From NCBI GenBank assembly GCA_021648365.1, contig JAKISY010000004.1, forward strand, positions 1 through 64,000: DNA of 64,000 nucleotides, given 5' to 3'. Source of the DNA: Verrucomicrobiales bacterium (GTDB lineage: Bacteria; Verrucomicrobiota; Verrucomicrobiia; Verrucomicrobiales; DEV007). Both the position numbers and the translations under genes were made by a program. The notes beneath the pieces are model-generated. The model worked only from the letters and a program-made list of their open reading frames with translations. It searched no databases and was not told where the DNA came from. Positions 33,962-42,906 of the stretch are shown piece by piece (position 1 is the first letter of the stretch; every line of letters begins with the position of its first letter).

Positions 33962-34390
33962 CTACTCTGAGGAACCGAAGGTTTTTCGGATATAGGAAAG
34001 GGCATTTTTAATTTCAGAATCGGAGAGGATGTCCTTATGGGGGGGCATGATCTTATTCTCTGCGACGACGCCGTTGCGAATCGAATTCAGAAGAACTTCG
34101 TTAGGCTTTGCTAGGCGAGTTTTGTCAGAAACAAAGTTGGCGGCAAGCATGCCGTTCAGTCCTGATCCATCTGGTTGGTGGCACGCGGAGCAAGCTCTCA
34201 AGTAAACCTCTTTGCCGGCTTCGGGGTCGCCCGGTAAGGGGTGCGAGATGGCGGGTTGATGGTCAGCAGCTTCGGGTTCCGCAGTAGCAATAGCGTTTGA
34301 TTCGGTTTTCGAATCGCTGCATCCTATCAGTAGGGTGCCAGCTGCAATGGCAAATATCGGATAGTATTTCATTGGTTGTTTGTTGTTCAT
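33962..34390 (-). CDS. Monoheme cytochrome c lipoprotein of the nos operon
   Basis: 142 residues. Lipoprotein signal with lipobox LIGC (about Cys24); a 35-residue linker rich in Ala, Glu and Pro; a class I c-type cytochrome domain with heme motif CSACH (in RACSACHQPDGSGLNG) and axial Met in ENKIMPPHKDILSDSE. The gene overlaps nosL by 4 bases (ATGA), so it is translated with the operon. Likely an electron donor to NosZ at the outer face of the inner membrane. Comparable c-type cytochrome genes sit in nos clusters of other bacteria. Confidence 0.88.
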   Translation of the reverse strand: MNNKQPMKYYPIFAIAAGTLLIGCSDSKTESNAIATAEPEAADHQPAISHPLPGDPEAGKEVYLRACSACHQPDGSGLNGMLAANFVSDKTRLAKPNEVLLNSIRNGVVAENKIMPPHKDILSDSEIKNALSYIRKTFGSSE

Positions 34391-34878
34391 TGTCTTTTTG
34401 TTCTTAATTCATCAAAATTCACCACTTTTCCGGCTAGTTTATTGGCGGCTTTTTCGGCGGCTTTCCGCGTGTGAAAGGTCAACACCGGTTTTCCCATCAC
34501 GGCTGCCCGTTCGATGTCGGTGACAAAAAAGAGTTCCCCTGCCTCGCCCCAAACTTGCCACGTAGTGCTTCGATTATCTGCCTCGTGATCATCGGGCATC
34601 ACTTCGGCGTAAATTGCCAGTGGCTTGCCGCTAGGTGAAGGCACTGCGAGGAAATGTAACAGATCGCCGATAGAACATAGAAACTCGCGGGTTCCGTCGT
34701 GGTAAACTACCTGACCTCGTGGAGAGGGCTGCTCTCGCACTACCATTCCGCAGGCAGCACAGGTTTCTGTGTCAGCATCTAAAGCCACTGCCATCGTATG
34801 GTTTTGGCGTGCGGACTGTTCTTTTCGGCAAGCCCCCGATGCAAGAACACAACACATGATTAGGATTAGTCTTTTCAT
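34387..34878 (-). CDS. nosL: NosL copper chaperone lipoprotein
   Basis: 163 residues. Signal peptide with lipobox SGAC (about Cys17). The NosL fold carries the copper-binding CAACGM motif (about residues 39-44) and QVVYHDGTREFLCSIGDLLH with downstream conserved His and Met. NosL delivers Cu(I) to NosZ for the CuA and CuZ sites. Translation is coupled: it overlaps nosY by 4 bases (34875-34878) and the cytochrome gene by 4 bases. Confidence 0.92.
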   Translation of the reverse strand: MKRLILIMCCVLASGACRKEQSARQNHTMAVALDADTETCAACGMVVREQPSPRGQVVYHDGTREFLCSIGDLLHFLAVPSPSGKPLAIYAEVMPDDHEADNRSTTWQVWGEAGELFFVTDIERAAVMGKPVLTFHTRKAAEKAANKLAGKVVNFDELRTKRQ

Positions 34879-35672
34879 GTTCGTTCTCGCTTAAGGTGGA
34901 GGAAAAATACACTCAACAGCAGCGCCCCGCCGATCCAACCCAGCCAAATAAAAGCTTCGACACCCGGTCCTGGAATATAAGCATCCATTCCGAATCCTGA
35001 GAAAAAGTCGTCTCCGCCGAAGCGTTGAATCATAACGATGCGATACAAGCCGACGGGATTCGCTACCACCAGGCCAGCACACAGTGAATCTGGAAGGGCT
35101 CCATCCGTTATCACCAATGCACCAAGGATTCCCAGATCGTAGAAGAATACCAGTAAGAACCATATCGTGATGAGCAGGCTGGAAGCAGTAGCTTGCCGCA
35201 GCACAACGCTGGAAACCAATATTCCCAAGGCGAGAAAGCTGGCTCCAAGTAGGAGCGAAGGTACGATCAGTCGGTTCAGTCCAGCTTCGTAACCATCTTC
35301 CATCATGAAGCTAGCTGAAAAAATACCAGCCAGAATGGCAAAGGCCAGCGGGATGAAGCGGCCCAGAAATTTTGCCACAATGAGTTCCCAGCGATGGATA
35401 GGCATAGATAGAAGGAGGTTGAGGGTGCGTCGTTCGCGCTCGCCGACAACGGCATCGAAACCGAGCAGCAGTCCTACTAATGGGATGAGAAGAGAGGAGA
35501 GCGTTACTAGGCTAGGGCCGACCACTTCGCCCTGAGACATGTCTCCGGCTTTTCCGTAGAGGGTGATGCCCGAACTCAAGAGGACGAACAACAAGGTCAG
35601 GACCAAAATCCATCGATCGCGGCTGCGTTCTAAAAACTCGTGCCAGATAAGGGCTCTAGCTACTTTTCCCAT
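34875..35672 (-). CDS. nosY: NosY ABC transporter permease
   Basis: 265 residues, six or more hydrophobic helices. N-terminal ALIWHEFLERSRDRWILVLT and FDAVVGERERRTLNLLLSMP are the typical ABC2/NosY motifs. With NosF it forms the transporter needed for CuZ maturation of nitrous oxide reductase, probably acting on sulfur supply or NosD. It starts inside the nosF stop (TAATG overlap of one base) and is coupled to nosL by ATGA. Confidence 0.92.
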   Translation of the reverse strand: MGKVARALIWHEFLERSRDRWILVLTLLFVLLSSGITLYGKAGDMSQGEVVGPSLVTLSSLLIPLVGLLLGFDAVVGERERRTLNLLLSMPIHRWELIVAKFLGRFIPLAFAILAGIFSASFMMEDGYEAGLNRLIVPSLLLGASFLALGILVSSVVLRQATASSLLITIWFLLVFFYDLGILGALVITDGALPDSLCAGLVVANPVGLYRIVMIQRFGGDDFFSGFGMDAYIPGPGVEAFIWLGWIGGALLLSVFFLHLKRERT

Positions 35673-36589
35673 TATGCTGACATGAGCAGGTGCTCGTAAA
35701 TATTTTCCATTTCAGGTTCTGTGACACGCATGGATTCGATAAGTGGGTGCTCGTTGGAAAATGCGCTTGCCATCAAATCGACAATCCTCTCTGACTGCAT
35801 TTCAATTCGGATTGAACAACCGTCTTGAATAATCTGCAAGGACGGAAAATGACCACGAAGCCCCTCGATGAAATCCGCCTGCCCACTGGAATCCTCCTTC
35901 AAGGTGAAGCGAACTTTGACGGGAAGAGATGCTTGCCGACGGAGAGCTGGTGGTTCGTCGCAAGCCACCACCGAGCCTGCGCGTAGGATGCAGAATTTGT
36001 CTACTCGCTTTTCCAGGATGCCGAGGTCGTGAGACGAGATCAGTATCAGGCGACCTTTTTCGCGCCATTCATCAAGCAGGGACCAAAGGACGCCGAGTCC
36101 TTCTTGATCCAGTCCACTAGTAGGCTCATCTAAAATTAAAACTTCGGGCTCGTGCAGAACGGAGATCCCGAGGGCGAGGCGCTGTCTCATTCCCTTGGAA
36201 TAGCTAGATATGGCTCGCCGGGAGGCATGGCTCAATCCGATTCGCTCCATGACCTCGTGCATCCTATTACGTCCGATGCCCCGTGCGTGAGCAAAGAACG
36301 ACATCATCGCCCAACCGGAGAGATTCTCGCTGAAAGCTACGCTTTCTGGCAAATAGCCCATGCGAGCTTTGAGTTTGTTGTCGATAGGTATACACAAACC
36401 ATCGACATGTATTTCACCACCGTCGGGAAGGTAAAGGCCTAAGAGTATGTTAATGAGGGTTGACTTCCCAGCCCCGTTCGGCCCGGCAAGAAGCATGGCG
36501 CAAGATGAATTCAGGGTGAGGCTGACTTCGTCCAATGCGCGAAGCCGTCCAAAACATTTTGTAATTTGGTGAAAGGTGATGTTATCCAT
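35672..36589 (-). CDS. nosF: NosF ABC transporter ATPase
   Basis: 305 residues. Walker A GPNGAGKSTLINILLG (about 34-49), signature SYSKGMRQRLALG, Walker B VLILDEPTSGLD, and the H loop in LILISSHDLGILEK. Together with NosY and NosD it matures the copper-sulfur cluster of NosZ. The gene overlaps nosD by 8 bases and nosY by one base. The C-terminal 80 residues form a regulatory domain, as in other NosF proteins. Confidence 0.93.
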   Translation of the reverse strand: MDNITFHQITKCFGRLRALDEVSLTLNSSCAMLLAGPNGAGKSTLINILLGLYLPDGGEIHVDGLCIPIDNKLKARMGYLPESVAFSENLSGWAMMSFFAHARGIGRNRMHEVMERIGLSHASRRAISSYSKGMRQRLALGISVLHEPEVLILDEPTSGLDQEGLGVLWSLLDEWREKGRLILISSHDLGILEKRVDKFCILRAGSVVACDEPPALRRQASLPVKVRFTLKEDSSGQADFIEGLRGHFPSLQIIQDGCSIRIEMQSERIVDLMASAFSNEHPLIESMRVTEPEMENIYEHLLMSA

Positions 36590-37826
36590 CGGAAGCAGTG
36601 TTGTTCATTAGCGGTTTTCGGTCAGTGATTGTGGGGGTGCGCAACACGGGCAGGCGGCGCTCCAGCAGAGAAAGAGTTTCCAGGCTGGGGCTGTTCATCA
36701 ATAGGGCGGCAGCAGGAAAGCGGTAGAGCAGGCGGGCGTGGAACGAGTTGACTCGGTAAGGTCGGTCTCCGATGCCGTCGCCATCCTGATCCCAGCCGAG
36801 ATAGTCGCTCCAGTAGTTGCCGCGTTTATCGCTGCCCCATTCAATCTCGGTGGTTCCGACATAAAAAACCTGCTGGCTATTGCCGATGAAGCGGTTGCCT
36901 TCGACTTGATTACGAAGGCTTCCTGCCCAGATTTTGACTCCCACCTTGTTGTTTTTCACTAAGTTGTCGAGGATCTTGTTATTGGTGCTGGAATAGAAAA
37001 AAAGCCCTTCAGCATTGCCGATAAGCCGGTTGTTTCGAATCGTGCAGTATTGGGCATCGCGAAACTGGAGACCCTGCCCTTTGTTGTTCTCGGCTAGATT
37101 GTTCTCGACGATAAGGTGCTTGCTCTCCATCAATGCGTAGCCGTTTCCATTGTTGCGACAAATATTTCCGCGCACGGTGTTGCTATAGGAGTACATGTAG
37201 TGGATGCCGTAGCGAGCTCCTTCAATGTGGTTGCCTTCGATGAGGGAGTTTTCGGTGGCCGAAATGTAGATCCCGTCCCTCCCGTTGCGAATCGTGTTGT
37301 CGCGTGCCGTCACCTCGGTGCTATCGAAAAGCTGAATGCCGTTACCTCGGTTGGAAGTGTGCCCAGTCTTGCTGCCCATGACTTGGTTGTCTTCGATGGT
37401 GACGCTTCGGCATTCGTGTACCCAGATACCGAAGGCGCAGAGTTCAATCAGGTTCGAAGAGACGCGGCTTCCCGTCGCGGCTGGACTGAGATAGATTCCG
37501 CAATCGGGTCCGCTGAGGTCGGAGCCACTGTTTCGCACTTGAATCTCAGTTACTGCGATATTAGGAGCGTCGAGAGTGAGCACTGTTCCTTGACCTCCGC
37601 CATCAAGAATGCCACCTTTACCAGTGATTCGAATGCTTTTGGTGATGCGGAAATTGCCGGTAAAAATCCCGTTCCCCAGGATGATTTCATCACCGTTTTC
37701 GCAGCTGGACAAAACAGCAGCCAGCTCCTCTGAGGTGGCTGGGCGGTGCTGAGAGACTGCGTCAACAGGTGCCATCAGAAGCATGGTAGCCAAAACCGTA
37801 AGGATGTAGGGAATATGATGGTTCAA
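36582..37826 (-). CDS. nosD: NosD periplasmic copper-site maturation protein
   Basis: 414 residues from a TTG start; the signal peptide is about residues 1-24. The body is a right-handed beta helix with repeated 'GNxIxGNxxGI' turns (for example NGIQLFDSTEVTARDN, GNHIEGARYGIHYM), the NosD/CASH fold. A conserved C-terminal GNYWSDYLGWDQDGDGIGD motif is present. NosD works with the NosFY transporter to insert the CuZ cluster. It starts 10 bases after nosR. Confidence 0.92.
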   Translation of the reverse strand: MNHHIPYILTVLATMLLMAPVDAVSQHRPATSEELAAVLSSCENGDEIILGNGIFTGNFRITKSIRITGKGGILDGGGQGTVLTLDAPNIAVTEIQVRNSGSDLSGPDCGIYLSPAATGSRVSSNLIELCAFGIWVHECRSVTIEDNQVMGSKTGHTSNRGNGIQLFDSTEVTARDNTIRNGRDGIYISATENSLIEGNHIEGARYGIHYMYSYSNTVRGNICRNNGNGYALMESKHLIVENNLAENNKGQGLQFRDAQYCTIRNNRLIGNAEGLFFYSSTNNKILDNLVKNNKVGVKIWAGSLRNQVEGNRFIGNSQQVFYVGTTEIEWGSDKRGNYWSDYLGWDQDGDGIGDRPYRVNSFHARLLYRFPAAALLMNSPSLETLSLLERRLPVLRTPTITDRKPLMNNTASDG

Positions 37827-37835
37827 AGCAGTTTT

Positions 37836-39965
37836 TTAGGTGCGCTTTTTGTAATCCTCGAGTCGTTTGCGGCGCTCCGAATCATCGGGGCCAGCTTCGA
37901 GTTTTTTCAGTCCGATCAATGGGGGGCAAATTTCATCCGCGTAATAGTTAGCCTCACAATGCATGCAGTTCAGGCATTCCATGGGGTCGATTTTGCCATC
38001 GGGGCGGATGGCCTTGGGTTCGCAGATGTCGGCACAGATGGAGCAACTGGTGCAGAACTTACGCCGCCGGGGGGCAGAGATTCGAAAAAATGAAGGCAAT
38101 GCGAGGGCTGCCCCCAGCGGGCAGAGATAACGGCAGAAGGGGCGGAACCAGAAGAGTGAGAGGATCATTAGGATTAGCCAATAGCTGAAAAACCCCCAAG
38201 ATCGTTGCCAGGGAATCAGCAGGAAGGTCGTCTTGAAAGGTTCGATCTCGGCTAGTTTTTCGCCTAGCTCAGGTGAGTAGATGAAGGCTGGAACCAGTCC
38301 GGCAAAAATAAGATAACGTAGGTAGCGCAGCCTTAAGTGCCATTTTTCAGGCAGTTCAAATTGTGGGAGCTTTAGCCATTTGCCCAGATGGCTGAGAAGT
38401 TCGCTCAGGGATCCAAAGGGGCAGATCCAGCCACAAAAGACTCCCCGACCCCAGATGAATAACACGATAGCTATGAATATCCAACTCACAAACAGTATGG
38501 GCTCGGAGAGAAAAAGCTTCCCATCCCACTCACCGACAATAGAGCCAATCAAGGTGAGTATCTGGGTAATGGAGGGTTGGGCGGAAAGCAATAATCCCAG
38601 CACTGAGAAGGAGGTCAGCAACACTGCGATCTGGATTTGCTTCAGCCGCTTCACCGAGCCAGTGAGCCAGCTGCGCTGGATGAAGATCCCCAGCACGCCT
38701 ATGAGTACGATGGAGAGAACTGCTAGATCGAATTTTCGGCTTGCCCAAGCACTTCGCCAAATTAGGGAATCTGGATCAGGGCCTTCAATTCGGTATATTG
38801 ATTTAGGTAGCCGGTGCGAACTGCTGAAACTATGGAACTCTCGGGAGAAGGCGCTTTTTTTGTCATAGAAACTACCTAGGAAAACTAAATCGAACGGGCG
38901 ACCTGGGTCGATCTCAGCCCCCCGACTAATAAAAACAGCACCTTCCTTGAACTCGGGGGCGTCGGGGGCTACGAGAGAAGTCAGGTTGGTGTAATCGGTA
39001 TCGGCGAACATGCAGGTAAGCAATTTCTGTCGTAGGTGTACTCGGTCGAAAACGCCGCCGCGCACAAATCCCGATCCTTTGAAGGAGCCTGAACCATTGC
39101 CGAGAATCACAATAAGGTGTTCACCTTGTTTTAATTGCCCTATGAGATGAGCGTAGGTGCCTTCACCTAATAATGGGCGACCGATTTGGGGCGCGTCAGC
39201 GATGGTGTAGAGTAAATCGACGAAGGCATCATCGCTGTCACTGATGGCCATTTGTTTTTCGCTGACTCGTAAACGGCCGAATACCCCTTTGCGCTTCATC
39301 GTTGCAAACGACCAATCTTGCTCTGACTCGACAAAAGCCCCAGGCAGGGTGGTCTGAAGCTCCAAAATTCCCATCGCAGCTCCGAGGGAACGCGCTGTGT
39401 CGAGGATGGTAGAGTTCTCAGCCAGCACCGTGACGGTTGCTCCAGAAACAGCAGCTACACCCAGAGAATCTGCGTCAGCGGTGCCCACGGTGATCTGGGC
39501 ATCGGCTCGTTTATTAATGTAGAAGTTGACGAAATCAGTAAGTTTCTCCTCCGGGATGCCTAGGAGGATGATGGGTTCACTGTGGTGGATTATTTTGGCA
39601 CCGCTGATGACGCCCGCCGGATCGAGACCCACAAGGGTCACGAGTGGCTTGCCGGAGTAGCCCTTGATCGAGACGACGTCAGTGGATAACACCACCCAGC
39701 CGGCAACCTTGCCGTCAACATCAATTCCCTCTAGGTAAGGCTGGTTGGGAACCTCTCGGAAGGAATCGGCCTTTGGCAGCACCTCCTTCCACTGCGCCTC
39801 AGATAGATCCGTAATTTGGATAGCCTGAGCGTGTAATCGCCCCCCAGTTATGAGGAACAGCAGGCACGCCAAGAGGACACCAATCTGGGGCATTCTGGAT
39901 CTGATTAGATGCAAGGTGGAACGGTTGTAATGGTTCTTTCTGCTAGCAAAGGCATGAAGGGTCAA
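37836..39965 (-). CDS. nosR: NosR flavo-iron-sulfur membrane protein
   Basis: 709 residues from TTG 39965, which overlaps the nosZ TGA (TTGA); ATG 39893 is an in-frame alternative. Order: signal (about 25-47), periplasmic FMN-binding domain with flavinylation motif SGATVT (about Thr177), a second FMN-type segment (about 200-390), membrane helices, ferredoxin-type motifs GVFCGWICPFG and RPFCRYLCPLG, and the C-terminal CTSCSICADICEP with CLNCMHCEAN (two 4Fe-4S clusters). NosR passes electrons from quinol to NosZ and is needed for whole-cell N2O reduction. No ApbE/NosX flavin transferase lies in the window. Confidence 0.95.
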   Translation of the reverse strand: MTLHAFASRKNHYNRSTLHLIRSRMPQIGVLLACLLFLITGGRLHAQAIQITDLSEAQWKEVLPKADSFREVPNQPYLEGIDVDGKVAGWVVLSTDVVSIKGYSGKPLVTLVGLDPAGVISGAKIIHHSEPIILLGIPEEKLTDFVNFYINKRADAQITVGTADADSLGVAAVSGATVTVLAENSTILDTARSLGAAMGILELQTTLPGAFVESEQDWSFATMKRKGVFGRLRVSEKQMAISDSDDAFVDLLYTIADAPQIGRPLLGEGTYAHLIGQLKQGEHLIVILGNGSGSFKGSGFVRGGVFDRVHLRQKLLTCMFADTDYTNLTSLVAPDAPEFKEGAVFISRGAEIDPGRPFDLVFLGSFYDKKSAFSREFHSFSSSHRLPKSIYRIEGPDPDSLIWRSAWASRKFDLAVLSIVLIGVLGIFIQRSWLTGSVKRLKQIQIAVLLTSFSVLGLLLSAQPSITQILTLIGSIVGEWDGKLFLSEPILFVSWIFIAIVLFIWGRGVFCGWICPFGSLSELLSHLGKWLKLPQFELPEKWHLRLRYLRYLIFAGLVPAFIYSPELGEKLAEIEPFKTTFLLIPWQRSWGFFSYWLILMILSLFWFRPFCRYLCPLGAALALPSFFRISAPRRRKFCTSCSICADICEPKAIRPDGKIDPMECLNCMHCEANYYADEICPPLIGLKKLEAGPDDSERRKRLEDYKKRT

Positions 39966-41857
39966 CTGACCATCATGCGTCCGCGCATTTCAAGGTGCAG
40001 AGCATGACAGAACCAAGGGCAATAGTACCAATAAAGGCCTGGTTTCCCAGCCACGAAGGTATAGCTCTGTGTGTCTTGGGCATTTACTAAGAAGTTTACA
40101 TCGTGTTGTGGAACGCAAAAGCCGTGGCTCAGATCCTCAACATTGTCCTGATTAGTGATAATGACCTGCACCTCATCCCCGGATTTCACCTGAAATTCAT
40201 TCATGCCGAATTTTGGGGCCATCGAAGTCATATAGACTCGAACTTTGCCAGGACCTTTGGCGATGACTTTATTGTCCTTCATTAAATTCACACCGTCCTC
40301 CTTGGCCCAGTCCGCGTACATTTTGAAACGGTCATCCGTGCGAGGCTGGATGCTAGTGGGATGGATTAGGTCGCTCTTGACGATGACTGCATCATGTGGC
40401 TCGGGGAAAGTTGGACCATCGTGAACAAGCTTCATCTTTTCGCCAGAGATGTCGAACAACTGGTCGTTCTCGGGATGCAGGCACCCTACATTGAGAAAGC
40501 GATCCTTCGAGAATTTGCACAGAGCCACTAGCCATTTGCCGTCAGCATCCTTGGTCTCACTCATCGAGGCGTTAGTATGCCCTACCTGGTAGTGGACATC
40601 TATTTTCTGAAGGATGGGGTTCACGTCCTCCCCCTTGAACTGTTTGAGGGCGTCTGCGATATTCCATTTTGTCATCACCGAGTCGAGGAAGATCGAGGTG
40701 TAGGCATTGCCCTTGCCATCGAAGGCTGTGTGCAGCGGTCCGAGGCCTACTTCCGGCTCAGCTACCACGGAATCGCGGGGTTTGATCTTTCCGGAAAATA
40801 CCTCTGCGAGTTTGTCGATGGCTATAACGGTGCAAGTCGGAGAGAGTTTTCCAGAACAAATTGCGTATTTGCCTGTGGGGTCAATGTTTACTCCATGGGG
40901 GCTTTTGGGTACCGGAACACGGGTCACGAATTCGCTGTTCTCACCGCGAGCATCGATCACTGGCACTGGCGAATCCCCTAAAGTTATGCTTTTGCCACCC
41001 TTTACGGCTTTTTCTATATTGGCGAGGTTGAAAACATAACAATAGTCCTGATCGCTGGCCATCATGCCCTCCAGCGTGACAGCTCCTTCGGAGTTGTAGC
41101 AGGTGGCAAATGAATAGAGTCCCTTGTAGTCAGTAGCGCAGAGATCGAGATTGCCCTCGACCATGACCTGCCACTTAACCTCCATGGTCTCGCCGTCGAT
41201 GGCGGTGTGCAAGGCGGCGTATTTTTTTGGGTCGTCGAGGTCGCGCCCGTCGTTGGGCAACGGAGTGCGGAATTCGGAATTGCAAAAAACTAGACCAGTT
41301 TTGTGTCGCTGGGGAAAAATCCCGTGAGTGCCCTGGGCGTTTGGGATATCGATGATCTTGTCTGTCTCCATTGTTTTGATATTCACCCGAGCCAAGCGCG
41401 CCTGAGACTTGTCGTTAACAAAAACATAACGCCCATCATAGGTTCCTTTGTCATAGGATAGGTGAACATGGTGAGTGTCACCTGACTGTGTCCCCTTTAG
41501 CAGTTGCTTGGAAAAATCGGTTGCCCCCCATCCGGTGGCGGCATCACGGTTGAAGACTGGAATACGTTTTAGCTCTCGCATCGAGGGGATGCCGACGATT
41601 CGAATTTCTCCCGATTGTCCACCGCTCCAAAATCCGTAGTAATCGTCCAATTTTCCCGGAGCCACCTCAGCTTTGTTCGCGTGCGCTTTGGGCGCGTTGC
41701 CGCTTTTGCCATTTTTTGCGGAGTTGTCGCCGCCATCGCAGCCAGTCATGGCTCCTAGAGCCGCTCCGCCTCCAGCCATTGATACTCCGGTGAGAAATCT
41801 CCGCCGCCCAAGTGCCTGATCCGAATTGTTTTGTTTAGCCTTTGATGATGATTTCAT
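39962..41857 (-). CDS. nosZ: Nitrous oxide reductase NosZ
   Basis: 631 residues. Reduces N2O to N2 in the periplasm. The N-terminal GRRRFLTGVSMAGGG twin-arginine signal leads to GAMTGC at about residue 39, a possible lipobox with Asp at +2, followed by a 25-residue low-complexity linker. Beta-propeller landmarks: YGFWSGGQSGEIRIVG, SGDTHHVHLSYDKGTYDGRY with the CuZ histidine pair, HGVNIDPTGKY, LGPLHTAFDGKGNAYTSIF, HYQVGHTNASM and EPHDAVIV. The C-terminal CuA cupredoxin has DLSHGF and CPWFCHALHLEM with Cys613, Cys617, His621 and Met624. Tat export and nosR next to it are features of clade I, but the order nosZ-nosR and the possible lipid anchor are unusual. No NnrR/FNR box was recognised upstream. 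Confidence 0.97.
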   Translation of the reverse strand: MKSSSKAKQNNSDQALGRRRFLTGVSMAGGGAALGAMTGCDGGDNSAKNGKSGNAPKAHANKAEVAPGKLDDYYGFWSGGQSGEIRIVGIPSMRELKRIPVFNRDAATGWGATDFSKQLLKGTQSGDTHHVHLSYDKGTYDGRYVFVNDKSQARLARVNIKTMETDKIIDIPNAQGTHGIFPQRHKTGLVFCNSEFRTPLPNDGRDLDDPKKYAALHTAIDGETMEVKWQVMVEGNLDLCATDYKGLYSFATCYNSEGAVTLEGMMASDQDYCYVFNLANIEKAVKGGKSITLGDSPVPVIDARGENSEFVTRVPVPKSPHGVNIDPTGKYAICSGKLSPTCTVIAIDKLAEVFSGKIKPRDSVVAEPEVGLGPLHTAFDGKGNAYTSIFLDSVMTKWNIADALKQFKGEDVNPILQKIDVHYQVGHTNASMSETKDADGKWLVALCKFSKDRFLNVGCLHPENDQLFDISGEKMKLVHDGPTFPEPHDAVIVKSDLIHPTSIQPRTDDRFKMYADWAKEDGVNLMKDNKVIAKGPGKVRVYMTSMAPKFGMNEFQVKSGDEVQVIITNQDNVEDLSHGFCVPQHDVNFLVNAQDTQSYTFVAGKPGLYWYYCPWFCHALHLEMRGRMMVS

Positions 41858-42183
41858 TGCCTTCTAATGGGTTGGTTGTATAAATGCTGACCGTCTCAAT
41901 TTGTCAGGTGATAGGTGATTCAGTAGTGATTACGTCTCGTGGGGCGGTCTGGATGCATTGGGGTTTCGATAAAATATAGTGGCTTCGTTTTTTTCGGAGG
42001 GACACCGATGTAACTAGCCCTTTTTGAGTGTTACACACTACTTTGGCATCGGTTTTTTAGTCCACAATTACCATCGTTGGATTTTTGCCAAATTTCCACT
42101 TTATCATCGGTGATTGCTGCCGCTGCGGTCGTAGCGTTACGACGCGAAAGGTCATTTTCTGTAAGCTATAAATAATTTTTCTG

Positions 42184-42303
42184 TTGTCACAAAAATTAAA
42201 CTTAACGGCATAGTCAGCTAAAAGGCGATGCGGATGACTCTGCGCTGTGCTCTCCTATAAAATTGAGAGCGCGTCCATGTCGTGCGGACGCGCCCTCGTT
42301 TTT
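42184..42303 (+). ncRNA. Candidate small RNA upstream of nosZ
   Basis: A weak promoter (TTGTCA at 42184, CATAGT at 42209, 19-base spacer) would start an RNA near 42220. It would run through CTATAAAATTG to the terminator ending at 42303. About 85 bases long, and no matching family was recognised. It would be transcribed away from nosZ. Evidence is only the promoter-like boxes and the terminator, so this is a hypothesis. Confidence 0.3.
42265..42303 (+). terminator. Rho-independent terminator without an assigned gene
   Basis: GAGAGCGCGTCC, loop ATGTCGTGC, GGACGCGCCCTC, then GTTTTT. The stem is 12 pairs with one mismatch and a clear T run on the plus strand. No plus-strand protein gene ends here. 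Confidence 0.75.
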
Positions 42304-42485
42304 CTTACGACGCAACTATACGTCACACAACAGTCGCAGTTCACACATTTAGCCGCCGTCTAGTTCCAGATAAGGTAGAGGAAATATACCCGTGAGAATA
42401 GCGCGTGACAAAGATTTCATACACGTTCGGTGTGTGATAGAAATTTCTTCGTTTCTTTTTCGAAAATTACAGTTATACTATTTCT

Positions 42486-42821
42486 GTGTCAGATCCAATA
42501 CGCCCCGAAGACCCTTTGTCGCCGAACGCAGCTTTGCTCGGAACGGCTATTTCTATCGCGCCTACAGCTGTAGGTTGCGCAGTAGGTTTGCTGCTTGCTG
42601 ACCGGATGAAAAGTAAAACTCGGCATAATTTAGCTACCACGCTGTTAGCGATAGGGGCTTTGTCCGCTGCACCTTTGGCGGTGGATTACATCGGCCGTGT
42701 TTTGAACAGTCCTGCTCGCAGTCGCGGTAGTAATCGGCGCTTGGCGGGTATTCGCTCTAATGGGGTGAACGTGGCGCCTGACATCCTTGGCGGAGAAGAG
42801 TATTTTGTCGATGAGATGTGA
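42486..42821 (+). CDS. Small membrane hypothetical protein
   Basis: 111 residues from GTG 42486. Two hydrophobic helices (about 15-38, 46-65) and a basic C-terminal half (ARSRGSNRRLAGIRS). The end, DILGGEEYFVDEM, is acidic. No family recognised. The GTG lies 7 bases after a good -10 box (TATACT, 42474-42479), which would place the transcription start at or next to the start codon, so the mRNA may be leaderless. It is 85 bases before pyrC on the same strand. Confidence 0.6.
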   Translation: MSDPIRPEDPLSPNAALLGTAISIAPTAVGCAVGLLLADRMKSKTRHNLATTLLAIGALSAAPLAVDYIGRVLNSPARSRGSNRRLAGIRSNGVNVAPDILGGEEYFVDEM

Positions 42822-42906
42822 TTTTTTTGATCAGCGGCAATGCCTGCTGAAGCGGATTTTAGAGGCTCAGGACGTGAGTTGATCGGGTAGAACCAATGCA
42901 CAAAAA

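Larger units (their letters stand above)
41858..42485. other. Promoter-side gap of the nos operon with a candidate small RNA
   Basis: 628 bases without a protein gene. It should hold the nosZ promoter on the minus strand: CTGACA, a 19-base spacer and TATACA are the best match before nosZ, which is weak. The plus strand carries a terminator at 42265-42303 without a gene to end, described separately. A -10 box lies at 42474-42479. Confidence 0.45.

Noticed and set aside
41858..42060. FNR/NnrR site TTGAT-N4-ATCAA before nosZ
   Set aside because: Only TTGAG-ACGG-TCAGC was seen, which has wrong spacing and half-sites; not supported.
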